From contig NZ_RRYD01000010.1 of the NCBI RefSeq assembly GCF_004010095.1, positions 1 to 59,809 of the forward strand: DNA of 59,809 bases, written 5' to 3'. This DNA comes from Lacticaseibacillus hulanensis. Lineage in GTDB: Bacteria > Bacillota > Bacilli > Lactobacillales > Lactobacillaceae. Within the stretch, counting starts at the first letter, position 1, and every line of letters begins with the position of its first letter. Made by a program: the position numbers and the translations under genes. The notes beneath the pieces are model-generated. The model was not told the origin of the DNA, did not search any database, and was given only the letters and a program-made list of their open reading frames with translations. Positions 1 to 9,456 of the stretch are shown here, one piece after another.

Positions 1-59
1 AGCCGAGTTCTCCTTGTATATGATCTTGTGGTGATTTCATTGTACAAGGACTCAGGCTG
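1..59. repeat. Imperfect hairpin at the window edge
   Basis: AGCC, GAGT and CCTTGTA on the left arm pair with TACAAGG, ACTC and GGCT on the right arm, around a loop of about 20 nt. It lies just downstream of the minus-strand gene that ends at position 70, so it may serve as its 3' hairpin. No clear U-tract is visible before the window ends. Confidence 0.4.
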
Positions 60-69
60 TGAGTCTTTT

Positions 70-846
70 CTATTTGGCTAATTTGTTGCACTTACATTGT
101 AAATTCGTCACCTTCAAAGCCACGTACTCGACTGCGCAGAACCCAATTACGAGCAGGCCAATCACCTCACCGCGCACAATTAGCGCCCGGCCAGCCGGAA
201 TTTGGTTCACAACCAAGATGATTGCAAAGTAGCAAATCCCCGTCATGAGCGTGATATTTTCGCCGCGCGCCATATCTTCCAGCCGCGCCCACAGCACAAT
301 CAGGGCAACGCCAATGATGACTTGCCCCACGATAAACCACGGCGACAGGTACACGCGACCAAAATGCGGCAGGTGCCCGCGTAAATCACCCACAATGACT
401 AGCAAGAAGAACGCGAATACCAGGTGCTGACTGCCAGGTTTGGCTCCTCGTAGCGTCCGCCAGCGCGCCCAGGCCAGCCAAATGACGCCGACACCGACGA
501 ACGAAACCGTTTGAATCAGAATGTCGCCGAGCGGAAAAACGCGGTTACCGTCAAGTGATTCGAGCAACAGCAGTAATACAAAAGTACTGTACACAGCCAG
601 AATCGCCAACACAATCTGTTGCAGGAGTGGCCGTTTGGCCATCTTCACGATGCGCCGGGCCACCTCGGATGCCGAACCCATGTCGGCCTGAATGTCGCTG
701 CTCGCTTCTTGCAGAGCGACCAATTCATCCTGCAATTCCCGCAGCGCCGCGTTTTTCACTGCCGCGCGCAGTAGCGGCGTGCTGTTCACATAAGCCTGCA
801 CCCGCTCATTGAAATCCTTGTACTGATTCGCCAAGACCGTCGCCAT
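70..846 (-). CDS. Polytopic membrane protein of unknown function
   Basis: A 258-aa protein. The first 70 residues are soluble and helical (charged heptad-like stretch around residues 33-60). About six hydrophobic segments follow, near residues 74-95, 103-126, 139-157, 168-188, 197-214 and 221-245, and the tail is short and basic with a Cys-Lys-Cys. The start is an ATG preceded by GGAGGAGT, a strong ribosome binding site at good spacing. I do not recognise the family. The layout (cytoplasmic helical N-terminus followed by several TM helices) recalls regulatory membrane proteins of Firmicutes, but no named domain can be claimed. It is transcribed away from the antiporter-recA region and looks monocistronic. 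Confidence 0.7.
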   Translation of the reverse strand: MATVLANQYKDFNERVQAYVNSTPLLRAAVKNAALRELQDELVALQEASSDIQADMGSASEVARRIVKMAKRPLLQQIVLAILAVYSTFVLLLLLESLDGNRVFPLGDILIQTVSFVGVGVIWLAWARWRTLRGAKPGSQHLVFAFFLLVIVGDLRGHLPHFGRVYLSPWFIVGQVIIGVALIVLWARLEDMARGENITLMTGICYFAIILVVNQIPAGRALIVRGEVIGLLVIGFCAVEYVALKVTNLQCKCNKLAK

Positions 847-1028
847 AATTACTCCTCCATGAATAACAGTGAATTCACCCTTTGTCTAAGCATTTTACCA
901 CTAGCAAGGGGGGCGATTTTTTACCAACAAAAATAAATTCGCCGAAAACATTACGCACCAACCAACGATTGATGTTGGCCCTTCTTCCGTACCTGTGGAA
1001 CAAAAGTGGACAAATCGTTGTGAAATAG

Positions 1029-1037
1029 TTATCCACA
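1029..1037 (+). other. Single consensus DnaA-box 9-mer
   Basis: TTATCCACA matches the consensus DnaA box exactly. A weaker reverse-oriented relative (TGTGGAACA) lies about 40 nt upstream. The 847-1114 gap otherwise holds only the promoter side of the 258-aa gene and the antiporter terminator. One perfect box may be chance; no origin-like cluster or AT-rich unwinding region is apparent. Confidence 0.3.
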
Positions 1038-1074
1038 TGTGCACGACTGTGTTTTCCCTTATCCTTTTGTGAAA

Positions 1075-1111
1075 CAAAAAGTTCCAGGCAGCGACTGCGC
1101 CTGGAACTTCT
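1075..1111 (-). terminator. Rho-independent terminator of the CPA2 antiporter gene
   Basis: On the minus strand the arms AGTTCCAGGC and GCCTGGAACT form a 10-bp stem with a short loop, followed by TTTTTG. It begins 4 nt after the antiporter stop codon. Confidence 0.85.
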
Positions 1112-1114
1112 AAC

Positions 1115-2947
1115 TTAGTTAATCTTACCGAGCTCCCGCTGCAATTCGCGCGCGGCCGCCTTGTCCCCAGTGAAAATCAGGTGATCGCCAGGTTCAATCA
1201 GGGTATCCCCGTGCGGCGCCACGAACTTGCCGGCGCGGTAAATCCGGCTGATGGTGATGCCCGCGATGTTCGGCAGGCCCTGGAGCGCGATGCCAGTGTA
1301 ACGGTGGTTACGCACAGCCACTTCGTAAAGGCCGGCCTCGGTGTCCGTGAGCAGGCGCAGTGTCGACGGCGTTTCAATCAGACCGCGCATGAGCGAAACA
1401 TTCACGTTGTAGCTGTTGAAAATTTCGACGCCCTTTTGCGCCAACGCATCGACGCGCTCGTTGGTCAGGTCACGCTCAAACCGTGCGATAATCCGCGGCA
1501 CTTTGCGCGCCACCGCGGCCTCGGCCAGATGGTAGTTAACCTCGCCGTCGCGGTGCCCCAGGACGAGCACCTCGGTGTCAAACACGCCGGCCGCGGCTAG
1601 GGTTTCCTCATCCATTCCGTCAACCATCCGCACATCATTCGCCTGGCTGTTGTACGTCCGGTAATTTTTCTCAGAGTCCGTCACCATGTGGATATCGTAC
1701 AGCGCACTCGGCAACTTCTGCGCCACCGGAATTGTGAGTAAGTTCGTGCCAACGAACGTAACCTCCGTCTTGTGCACATCTTCCGGTTCGGGCCGGTAGA
1801 AGTGGTTAAAAATAATCGGCGAGCAAATTGCCGTGAGCACCGCCGCCAGTGTGAACGCGCCAGCCTGCTGCTCGGTGATGGCGTGCAGGTTCCGCGCAAC
1901 CTGCAGCGTTGGTAAGACCAGCGTAATGGTGGTCGAGGTCAAAAAGGCGGCCGCGAACGCGTTACTTTGCTTGTAGCGCAACCGGAACACGAAAAATGGC
2001 ACCACTTTGGCGATGATAAAGCAACCAAAGAACAGCGGGATGAGCATCGCTGCCTGTGGGTCCGCCAGCAGCGTCCGCAAGTCCAACTTGGCCCCAGTCA
2101 TGATGAAGAAGATGGGAATGAAGAAGCCGTAACCAATTGACGTTAATTTGTCCCGCGTCAGTTCGCTTGGCCGCAGCAGCTTCATGACCATCCCGGCCAG
2201 AAACGCGCCGAGAATATTTTCGGCCCCGACCCGTTCGGCGACGGTCACTAGGACGAAGATGAGGAAGAACGCGAGGCGAATATCCAGCTGCGTGGTCGAT
2301 TTATCGATGTTCGCAAAGACGCGGTACACCACCTTAAACCGCCGGAGCAGAATGATTGCCACAACGAAAATCAGGATAATGAGCCAGATGCGCCCGGCGT
2401 GCCCCCCATTCACGGAAGCGTAAATGGTCAGCGCAAGCAGGGGCACAACTTCCCCCAGCACCGCCGTCAGCAAGATTGTCTGCCCAATTGGTTTGCTCAG
2501 GAGCTCTTTTTCTTTCAGCGCCGCGATGACAATGCCCAAAGCAATGGTCGAAAACAGAATAATCGCGAGGAAGATATCGCTGAACAACCCGGCCGCGCGC
2601 AGGGCAAAGGCCAGTCCCGCAGCGGTGAGCACCACCCCGACGAACGCGCCAGCCGCCAGTGTTGTCGGTGCGATTTGCTTGCCTGACTGCGCCTTGGCTG
2701 GTGTGCGGGTGAACAAGTCAAAGTTGATTTCCATCCCCGATAGGAACATCAAAATAATCACACCCAAACTCGATAGCAGGGTGAGATCAGAGGTGGTGTG
2801 GACCAGGTTGAACCCAGTCTTCCCAATAATGATGCCGACGATGATTTCCGCCACCGCATTCGGGACGGAGTTGAAATGAAACTTGGCCACAATCAGCGGC
2901 GTCACGAGTGCCGCGACCATGACAACGAGTAATGATAATTGAGACAT
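1115..2947 (-). CDS. CPA2-family monovalent cation/proton antiporter with RCK (TrkA) domains
   Basis: A 610-aa KefB/GerN-like transporter. Residues 1 to about 385 are a Na+/H+ exchanger domain with some 12 hydrophobic segments. A cytoplasmic Rossmann-type TrkA-N/RCK-N domain follows (about 392-510, beginning VTFVGTN), then a TrkA-C domain (about 530-610, containing the typical IEPGDHLIFTG stretch). CPA2 proteins exchange K+ or Na+ for protons across the membrane; the RCK part normally gates transport in response to a nucleotide ligand. Which ion is moved cannot be read from sequence. The start is an ATG with AAGGA upstream. The gene is monocistronic, with its own terminator and a 260-nt gap separating it from recA. 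Confidence 0.9.
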   Translation of the reverse strand: MSQLSLLVVMVAALVTPLIVAKFHFNSVPNAVAEIIVGIIIGKTGFNLVHTTSDLTLLSSLGVIILMFLSGMEINFDLFTRTPAKAQSGKQIAPTTLAAGAFVGVVLTAAGLAFALRAAGLFSDIFLAIILFSTIALGIVIAALKEKELLSKPIGQTILLTAVLGEVVPLLALTIYASVNGGHAGRIWLIILIFVVAIILLRRFKVVYRVFANIDKSTTQLDIRLAFFLIFVLVTVAERVGAENILGAFLAGMVMKLLRPSELTRDKLTSIGYGFFIPIFFIMTGAKLDLRTLLADPQAAMLIPLFFGCFIIAKVVPFFVFRLRYKQSNAFAAAFLTSTTITLVLPTLQVARNLHAITEQQAGAFTLAAVLTAICSPIIFNHFYRPEPEDVHKTEVTFVGTNLLTIPVAQKLPSALYDIHMVTDSEKNYRTYNSQANDVRMVDGMDEETLAAAGVFDTEVLVLGHRDGEVNYHLAEAAVARKVPRIIARFERDLTNERVDALAQKGVEIFNSYNVNVSLMRGLIETPSTLRLLTDTEAGLYEVAVRNHRYTGIALQGLPNIAGITISRIYRAGKFVAPHGDTLIEPGDHLIFTGDKAAARELQRELGKIN

Positions 2948-3153
2948 AGGTATCCTTCTTCATACAGAGTAACTTCAAGAGCGGTCTGCACAAAATCCTG
3001 GTGACTTGGCGGTCCGAGCAATTGTCCGGCCGTCGATACGTGTTACCTGTTATTTTCGGCGCTAGGTGGACCAAATGCAAGAATTTTTGCGTGGTGTGTC
3101 CACATTACCGCACAGGTTACACGCCAAACGTCGCCGCTGCATGAACATTACAC

Positions 3154-3203
3154 AAAAACGGTAGTGTCCGCCAGCCTGCTTGAGGTCAACATTCACTACC
3201 GCT
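3154..3203 (-). terminator. recA terminator
   Basis: On the minus strand CGGTAGTG and CACTACCG form a stem around a 27-nt loop and are followed by TTTTTGTG. The structure starts a few bases after the recA stop codon. The loop is long but could fold further. Confidence 0.75.
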
Positions 3204-3209
3204 TATTAG

Positions 3210-4361
3210 TTAGATTTTAGTGATTCCCTTTGGCAACGGAGTATCGTCGTCATCGGCTGGGGTTAATTCGGTCTGAACTGGGCCCTTCTTGGCTGCTGCC
3301 GGCTTCTTGGCTTCCTCAGCCGCTTCCTCGGCATCATCCTTTGGCACGTAGTAATCCATAATCTTCTTGGTGATTTCTTCGGTCACTTCAGGGTTGTCGG
3401 CCAAGTACTTGGTGGCGTTAACCGCCCCCTGACCAATTCGCGTATCACCGTAAGAGTACCAGGAACCGCTCTTCTTGATGATGTCCACCTTGTCGGCCGT
3501 GGCCAAACTCAACAGGTCGGCGTAGTGGTCAACACCCTTACCAAACGTGATGGTGGATTCAACCGTCTTGAATGGCGGTGCAACCTTGTTCTTCACAACC
3601 TTAATCTTGATGACGTTCCCCAAGACGAGGTCGTGGTCCTTCACCTGGCCACCCTTGCGTACTTCGAGGCGAATCGTGGCGTAGAACTTGAGCGCACGCC
3701 CACCGGGAGTGGTTTCGGGGTTCCCGAACATAACCCCAACTTTTTCACGCAACTGGTTGATGAAAATCAACAGGGTCTTGGTCTTGCTGACTTTGCCGGC
3801 CAACGTCCGCAAAGCCTGGGACATCATGCGGGCCTGCAGTCCAACGTGGGAGTCCCCGATTTCACCATCGATTTCGGCCTTTGGCACTAGGGCCGCAACT
3901 GAGTCGATGACGATAACGTCAACGGCACCGGAACTAACCAGCGCGTCGGCAATCTGGAGGCCTTCTTCACCAGTATCTGGCTGTGACAGCAACATATCGT
4001 CAATGTCGACACCCAAGTTGGCAGCGTACTTCGGATCCATGGCGTTTTCGGCGTCAATGTATGCCGCGGTCCCACCAGCAGCCTGCACCGCCGCAACCGT
4101 GTGCAGCGCAATCGTGGTTTTACCTGAAGATTCAGGTCCGTAGATTTCAACAATCCGTCCCCGAGGGAACCCACCGACACCAAGCGCGATATCGAGTGAG
4201 GTAACCCCACTCGAAACGGCATCAACTTCAATTGAAGTCTTGTCGCCCATGCGCATAACCGCACCGGCACCGAAGTTCTTCTCAATCTTCTTGAGTGCCT
4301 CAGCGAGCGCCTTCTTCTTCGCGTCGCCAGTCTTTGGTTCTGTCTTTTCTTTAGTCGCCAT
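3210..4361 (-). CDS. recA: Recombinase A
   Basis: A 383-aa ATP-dependent strand-exchange protein for homologous recombination and SOS induction. The Walker A motif GPESSGKT is at residues 75-82; the characteristic [16 protein letters not shown] region and the L1/L2 DNA-binding segments are intact; the C-terminal tail is acidic with Lys/Ala-rich and Asp-rich stretches, as usual in lactobacilli. The frame stays open 11 codons upstream, but the ATG at 4361 is preceded by GGGAGG at good spacing and gives the usual MATKEK-type N-terminus, so I chose it. No cinA gene is adjacent in this window; neighbours are an antiporter and pyrD. I saw no obvious LexA box by eye. Confidence 0.98.
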   Translation of the reverse strand: MATKEKTEPKTGDAKKKALAEALKKIEKNFGAGAVMRMGDKTSIEVDAVSSGVTSLDIALGVGGFPRGRIVEIYGPESSGKTTIALHTVAAVQAAGGTAAYIDAENAMDPKYAANLGVDIDDMLLSQPDTGEEGLQIADALVSSGAVDVIVIDSVAALVPKAEIDGEIGDSHVGLQARMMSQALRTLAGKVSKTKTLLIFINQLREKVGVMFGNPETTPGGRALKFYATIRLEVRKGGQVKDHDLVLGNVIKIKVVKNKVAPPFKTVESTITFGKGVDHYADLLSLATADKVDIIKKSGSWYSYGDTRIGQGAVNATKYLADNPEVTEEITKKIMDYYVPKDDAEEAAEEAKKPAAAKKGPVQTELTPADDDDTPLPKGITKI

Positions 4362-4486
4362 ACTGCGCCTCCCGTAAAATACTCGATACTTCATTATCGA
4401 ACATTAGTTTGCAGAAGACAACCCCTGCCGGCAAATTTTTGCAAGGCATCAACGTCACTAATGCACACGTGGCGGACCCGATTGAC

Positions 4487-5425
4487 CTAGCGTGTTTTCA
4501 ACTTACCGCGGAAATCATCCAACTTGGTGTAGCCCTTTTGCGTCATTTCATCCTGCAATTCGTCAAGCAGGCGCGCAAATATTCCCGTACCCTGCTGGTG
4601 CAACGCCGTGCCTACCTGCACCATGTCGGCACCACACAGAATCAGTTCGTAAACATCACGGCCCGTCGCAACACCACCCGTACCGATAATGCGAATGGAA
4701 TCGTTCAGCCGCTGCCGGAACGCCCGCACATTGGCCAGCGCAATCGGCTTCGCGTAGGCACCGCCGATGCCGCCAAATCCGCCCTTGGGTTTGATGAGCG
4801 CAGTGTCGGTTCTCGCATCAATCATGAGCCCGTTGCCGATGCTGTTCATCGTGTTGATGAAGGCGAGTGGGTACCGATTCAGGATGGCCGCCATCTGGTC
4901 AAACTGTGCCAAATCGAAGAAAGGTGGCAGCTTGACCCCAAGTGGCTTCTTGAAGAACGCGAACAGTGCGTCCAAAATCTTGACCGTCTGCTCAGGATCG
5001 TAGGCAGTCTGTGGTTCGCCCGGCACGTTCGGGCAGCTCAGGTTGATTTCGGTCAGTCCGTTGAAGTCGCTGTCCTGAATCCGGTGCGCAACCGCAATAT
5101 TATCCGCGAAGGTCGTCCCGACGATTGACATAAAAATAGCGTCAAGGGGGTGCTGCTTTTGGTAACCTTCCACGTAGTCCAGATAGTAATCAATTCCAAG
5201 GTTCGGTAGCCCCATCGAATTAATGCTGCCCAGCGTCAGGTCCGCATACCGTGGCTCCGGATTCCCCGGCCGCGGCAAAACGGTTGCGCTTTTCGTGACC
5301 ATGGTCCCAGATGCACTGGCCACCATTGCGTCCAGTTCATCCTTGTCAAAACAGTTCACCCCACTGGCGTTCATCAGCGGGTTGGCGAAAGAGTATTCGC
5401 CAAAAGTTGTCGTTAAATCGAGCAT
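4487..5425 (-). CDS. pyrD: Dihydroorotate dehydrogenase, class 1A (fumarate-dependent)
   Basis: A 312-aa cytosolic FMN enzyme that oxidises dihydroorotate to orotate in pyrimidine synthesis. The catalytic-loop signature [12 protein letters not shown] puts the base Cys at residue 131, and Lys44 in the KSAT motif is conserved. Together these identify the homodimeric class 1A enzyme (PyrDA type) that uses fumarate, rather than the NAD-dependent 1B or quinone-dependent class 2 forms. Length is typical. The start is an ATG with AAAGGAG seven bases upstream. It stands alone, away from any other pyr gene, as class 1A genes often do. Confidence 0.96.
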   Translation of the reverse strand: MLDLTTTFGEYSFANPLMNASGVNCFDKDELDAMVASASGTMVTKSATVLPRPGNPEPRYADLTLGSINSMGLPNLGIDYYLDYVEGYQKQHPLDAIFMSIVGTTFADNIAVAHRIQDSDFNGLTEINLSCPNVPGEPQTAYDPEQTVKILDALFAFFKKPLGVKLPPFFDLAQFDQMAAILNRYPLAFINTMNSIGNGLMIDARTDTALIKPKGGFGGIGGAYAKPIALANVRAFRQRLNDSIRIIGTGGVATGRDVYELILCGADMVQVGTALHQQGTGIFARLLDELQDEMTQKGYTKLDDFRGKLKTR

Positions 5426-5562
5426 CTCTGCACTCCTTTATTTACTGACTAAAGTATTTGCGTTGGTCCTAGTTTAGCGCACGCGTTTACCCTAGTCCAG
5501 TGTAATTGTGCAGACCTGTCTGGGCATTATTCGAGTCACGCAGAGGACTTGCCCGGACAACC

Positions 5563-5603
5563 AAAAAAGCTCGCTGCAAGGCATGAGCCTCACTGCGAGC
5601 TTC
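5563..5603 (-). terminator. Terminator of the 185-aa membrane protein gene
   Basis: On the minus strand AGCTCGC and GCGAGCT form the stem, with extra pairing possible in the 20-nt loop, followed by TTTTTTGG. Confidence 0.7.
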
Positions 5604-5656
5604 AACATACACATTCAATTGAGTTGCAAACTAGCTTACGCGTAAAACAAGCTGCA

Positions 5657-6214
5657 CTATATCAGTACCGTTCCCAGCGCCAGGCTGAGACCGACGCACA
5701 CGAGACCCAAAATGGCAACGTAGGCCGAGATGCGGACCATCCAGTCACGCTGCGTCAACTTGGCGTCAGCTGGCAGGAACTTCAGCCCGTTCTGCTGCCC
5801 CTCAGCAACCTTTTTCTGGTAATCAGCGGTCATCTGACCCTGCACGTACGTCACCAAGGCGTCAGCGGCGACCGTGACCAGCGCGCCAACCACCATCACG
5901 AATGTACCCAAGTAAACCCATGTTGGGTTCGGGTAAGCGGCACTGGTTGCCGCCGCGTAGGTTGCGATTGCCCCGATAATAAAAATCACCGCAAAAGCCA
6001 CCGACGCTAGACGTAATTTCGCCGTGAGCGGCGCAAAGTACTGCGCCATTAGCTGTGCGCGGGCCTTCATCCCCGTGTCGTCAAGGTCAAACTTGGTCTT
6101 CGCCACGAGCTGACTGCGCGCGGTGCTGATGCTGCCAAGAATGATTGTCAAAATCAATACGACAATGAAAAAGATACTGATCCAGAGCTGGAATTTCGTC
6201 AATTTTTCTACCAC
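5657..6214 (-). CDS. Small polytopic membrane protein of unknown function
   Basis: A 185-aa protein with four hydrophobic segments, near residues 10-28, 66-88, 98-120 and 160-182. The segment between TM1 and TM2 is polar and basic (residues 30-62), and another polar stretch lies at about 125-155. It has no signal peptide cleavage motif and no family I recognise. It has its own terminator and is separated by 90 nt from the ABC transporter gene on the same strand, so weak read-through from that gene is possible. It is probably a real gene: the ORF is uninterrupted and TM helices are cleanly spaced. Function is unknown. Confidence 0.65.
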   Translation of the reverse strand: MVEKLTKFQLWISIFFIVVLILTIILGSISTARSQLVAKTKFDLDDTGMKARAQLMAQYFAPLTAKLRLASVAFAVIFIIGAIATYAAATSAAYPNPTWVYLGTFVMVVGALVTVAADALVTYVQGQMTADYQKKVAEGQQNGLKFLPADAKLTQRDWMVRISAYVAILGLVCVGLSLALGTVLI

Positions 6215-6304
6215 CTAACTACTTAATAGGATTAGCTTAGCAGAAGTTTGTGCGCAAAAAGTGAAGAAACTCTGAATTCAGCGGCGCACCCCCCTGACGC
6301 ATCC

Positions 6305-8638
6305 TTATTCTGCGCGGAGAGCCTGCGCGGCGTCTTTGCGTGCCGCCATGCGTGCTGGCACGTGGCCACCGAGGATTGTCAGCACGGTGCTGACAATCAC
6401 CAGCAGGATGGCGTGCATTGGGTTGAGCACGGCCACGTTCTTCAGGTCCGTCATGTTCTGCAGCACGACGTTGATTGGGAACGTTGCGGCCCAGGCAATG
6501 ATAATCCCGAGCACACCGGCACCAACCCCAAGAATGGCGGTTTCGGCGTCAAACACACGCGTGATATCCTTTTTCCGCGCACCAAGGGCCTTGAGCACCC
6601 CAATTTCCTTCGTCCGTTCGAGCACGGAGGTGTAGGTGATGATGGCAATCATAATCATGCTCGTCACCAGCGAAATGCCTGCGAACGCAATCAGAACGTA
6701 CGTGATTGCATCTAGAATGCCCCCGGTCATGTCGGAGACTGTTCCGGCCAGGTCGGTGTAGATAACCTGGTCGGCCTTCTTCTTGCCCTTGTTGAACTTA
6801 TCAAGGTAATCCAGAACCTTGTCTTTGTCCTTGAAGTTGGTAGGGTAAATCTGGATGGAACTAGGCTTCTTGGACCCGCCGAGTGCAGTGAGCACACTGG
6901 CCTTCGTGCTGGCATCCATGCTTTCACCCGTCATGACGTTGGCGGGTGCGGCCTTTTGTGCCTTCACGATGGCGGAGTTCTTGTTTTCGTTCAGCACCAT
7001 CTTGGTGAGCTGGTCGCTGTACGCAATCCCGCTGGCCAAGAGTCCGTCACTATTCTTGGTTTTCACCCGAACGATGGCCTTAATCGTCAGCGTCTTCGTG
7101 TCCTTTTTGTCCGCCATGGCCGCATAATCGGTACCCGGAACAAAATTCCCGGTTGCCAGCTTTGTGTAGTAATCATCGTTCGTGACGAGCTTAATGGTTT
7201 TGCCCACCAGTTTGTTATAATCGAACTTCTGGTTTTCCTTAACGTTGATGCCTAGGTTCTTCAGCGTGTTAATGTTCAGCACGTTGTCGCGGTCGACCAC
7301 CAGCACGATGTCTGTAGCCTTGGTTGGGTACGCGCCGTTTAGCACCTTGTAGTTCTTCTTCAGGAAACTCTGGTTGCCGTTCCGATCGATTGGGTAAACA
7401 CTACCGCCAACCCCAGTGGATGCGGCCATCATCGCGCCGGCATCCAGGGTCTTGGAATCTGGGTTTGCGTTGCTGAGCTTGACCGACTGGTACTTGCCGT
7501 CAACATTGCGCACGAGGTTCATCCCCGTACCGTACGTCACCGCAATGTTCTTGGCCAACTTCTTGCTCATCCCGTTAACGTACTTCAGGTACTTGGTCGA
7601 AAGGTCGTTAACGTGCTGGGCCTTATCCGCCGCGCTCGTCTGCGCCGTGACGTAATTGTTCTTACTAAACTTGTTGCTTCGGTTGGACGCACTGGCAGCC
7701 GCACTGGTGTCGGTGCCGACCGGACTAATCGTCACTGGCATCGTCGACAAGGTTTCGGATTGCGTCTTATCAATCTGCTTTTGGAACCCGTTGGACAGCG
7801 CAAGCACAATGGCAATCCCGATAATTCCGATGCTGGAGGCGAACATCGTGAGGAAGGTCCGGCCCTTTTTGGTGCGGATGTTGTTAAAGGACAGGCGCAG
7901 TGCGGTGAGGTAGCTCATCTTGGTGCGCTTGAGCTTGAAGTCGTCCTCTTTGTCCCCCTCAACGTGCGGGTGCGAGTCGTCCTGAATCTGACCGTCCGCG
8001 AACTTGATGATGCGGTCCGCATACTGGTAGGCCAAATCCGGGTTGTGCGTAACCATGATGACAAGCCGTTCTTTGGAAAGGTCCTTAATCAGCTTCATGA
8101 TTTCCTGCGACGTTTCGGAATCAAGCGCCCCGGTTGGTTCATCGGCCAGCAGGATCTCTGGGTCGTTAGCAATGGCCCGCGCAATGGCGACCCGCTGCAT
8201 TTGCCCACCGGACAGCTGCGTCGGCTTCTTGTGCATGTGGTCTTTCAGCCCGACGCGGATGAGTGCGTCCTCCGCCTTCTTCCGCTTGGTTGCGGCATCA
8301 ACGCCGGACAGCGTCATCCCCATTTCCACGTTATCCATAATGGACAGGTGGGTAATGATGTTGTAGGACTGGAAAATAAAACCGACCGAATTGTTCCGGT
8401 AAGCATCCCAGTCAGCGTCCTTGAACGTCTTCGTGGACTTCCCCTTAATCAGGAGGTCACCGGAGTCGTAACGGTCAAGACCCCCGATAATGTTGAGCAT
8501 CGTTGTCTTCCCGGAACCACTCGGGCCGAGAATCGCAACGAATTCCTGCTTACGGAAGGCAACGGAAACGTCGTCCTGCGCCTTGGTCAACGTATCACCG
8601 ACGTGGTAATACTTCTTGATGTGCTTTAACTCGAGCAT
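6305..8638 (-). CDS. ABC transporter, fused ATP-binding and FtsX-type permease (MacB-like)
   Basis: A 777-aa fusion protein. Residues 1-235 are an ATPase with Walker A GPSGSGKT (38-45), signature LSGGQ (143-147) and Walker B LADEPTGALD (165-174). The permease part has a TM helix near 262-285, a large extracytoplasmic domain (about 290-640) and three C-terminal TM helices with an FtsX-like core. Such type VII exporters act in peptide-antibiotic resistance, lipoprotein handling or mechanotransmission rather than import. The frame is open 15 codons further up, but those codons contain the AAGGAGG site, so the ATG at 8638 is the start. It is divergent from a MarR gene with a palindromic operator between them, suggesting MarR control. 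Confidence 0.93.
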   Translation of the reverse strand: MLELKHIKKYYHVGDTLTKAQDDVSVAFRKQEFVAILGPSGSGKTTMLNIIGGLDRYDSGDLLIKGKSTKTFKDADWDAYRNNSVGFIFQSYNIITHLSIMDNVEMGMTLSGVDAATKRKKAEDALIRVGLKDHMHKKPTQLSGGQMQRVAIARAIANDPEILLADEPTGALDSETSQEIMKLIKDLSKERLVIMVTHNPDLAYQYADRIIKFADGQIQDDSHPHVEGDKEDDFKLKRTKMSYLTALRLSFNNIRTKKGRTFLTMFASSIGIIGIAIVLALSNGFQKQIDKTQSETLSTMPVTISPVGTDTSAAASASNRSNKFSKNNYVTAQTSAADKAQHVNDLSTKYLKYVNGMSKKLAKNIAVTYGTGMNLVRNVDGKYQSVKLSNANPDSKTLDAGAMMAASTGVGGSVYPIDRNGNQSFLKKNYKVLNGAYPTKATDIVLVVDRDNVLNINTLKNLGINVKENQKFDYNKLVGKTIKLVTNDDYYTKLATGNFVPGTDYAAMADKKDTKTLTIKAIVRVKTKNSDGLLASGIAYSDQLTKMVLNENKNSAIVKAQKAAPANVMTGESMDASTKASVLTALGGSKKPSSIQIYPTNFKDKDKVLDYLDKFNKGKKKADQVIYTDLAGTVSDMTGGILDAITYVLIAFAGISLVTSMIMIAIITYTSVLERTKEIGVLKALGARKKDITRVFDAETAILGVGAGVLGIIIAWAATFPINVVLQNMTDLKNVAVLNPMHAILLVIVSTVLTILGGHVPARMAARKDAAQALRAE

Positions 8639-8807
8639 AGTTCCTCCTTCATATTCAGACGCCATCCAACTAATCTGAATCATTCACATTTGTTTTAATG
8701 ATACACCACTAATTACGCGGCCAAAATTCTGTGGGCCGCGGCGCTGCGTTCATCATGGATATATTTCGCCAGCGCGCCGTAATTATCGATGAATTTCAGT
8801 ATAGACT

Positions 8808-8846
8808 ACATTTAACAATTGTCAACGATTGATGATTGTTAAATGT
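8808..8846. promoter_or_regulatory. Palindromic MarR-type operator between ABC transporter and MarR genes
   Basis: A perfect 12-bp inverted repeat, ACATTTAACAAT ... ATTGTTAAATGT, with a 15-bp spacer. The spacer itself adds a second near-palindrome, TTAACAATTGTCAA. A promoter for the MarR gene fits across the right arm: -35 TTGTTA (8836-8841), 17-bp spacer, -10 TACAGT (8859-8864). Repressor binding would therefore cover the -35 element. Confidence 0.7.
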
Positions 8847-8907
8847 TTAAAACTCTGCTACAGTGGGGAATAGCGAATCAGGTAAAGTTCCTTGGAGGAG
8901 TTAATCA

Positions 8908-9408
8908 ATGACCGATAACAAAGAAGACCAGCGTGACGTTGATCTGTTTGGCGAATTGTTCGTTCTCACCGCTCAGACCATCTTTCGCAGTGTGAATTTA
9001 AGCGATTTGCACCTCACCACCCTTGACCACATGACCATGATGACCATCTACAGCCACTCTGGCATCAGCATGTCCGACCTTGCCGAGGCAATTGGTTTAT
9101 CGAGCGCGCAGATTTCGCGCACCGTCACCAAGCTGGAAGAGCGCGGTCTGGTCCAAAGACGGCACAACGAAAACAACCGGCGTATCGTCAACGCCTACCC
9201 CACCACAAAGGGCCAGCAGATTGTGCAGCACCAAATGCACCTGACTGAGGAAAGCGTTAATGCGCACCTCGGTAATCTATCGGGACAGGAACGCGCAACA
9301 CTCACCGCTAATTTCACCTCCGTGCTCAGCCTGCTCGGTAAGGCTGGCATCGTGAAATCACCAGCACTAGATGATGATCAGAAGTGGCCACCCCTGCCGC
9401 AAGCGTAA
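8908..9408 (+). CDS. MarR-family transcriptional regulator
   Basis: A 166-aa protein with a winged helix-turn-helix at about residues 48-115: recognition-helix region SSAQISRTVTKLEERGLV, then the wing RRHNENNRRIVNAYPT. MarR dimers bind short palindromes and release them on binding small ligands. The start is an ATG with GGAGG upstream. It is divergent from the MacB-like ABC transporter and a perfect palindrome lies in the shared intergenic region, so autoregulation and control of the transporter are the likely roles. The C-terminus has a short extension past the usual dimerisation helices. The inducing ligand is unknown. Confidence 0.9.
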   Translation: MTDNKEDQRDVDLFGELFVLTAQTIFRSVNLSDLHLTTLDHMTMMTIYSHSGISMSDLAEAIGLSSAQISRTVTKLEERGLVQRRHNENNRRIVNAYPTTKGQQIVQHQMHLTEESVNAHLGNLSGQERATLTANFTSVLSLLGKAGIVKSPALDDDQKWPPLPQA

Positions 9409-9456
9409 CGGTTGCGTTAGAATGAAGGCATCATTTAGAAAACGAAGGCAAAAATT

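Noticed and set aside
1021..1045. Chromosomal or plasmid origin around the DnaA box
   Set aside because: Only one consensus box and one weak relative; no dnaA, repA or iteron array nearby.
7613..8629. 338-codon open frame on the + strand opposite the ABC transporter ATPase
   Set aside because: It lies wholly opposite Walker A/B-bearing coding sequence and shows no recognisable protein features.
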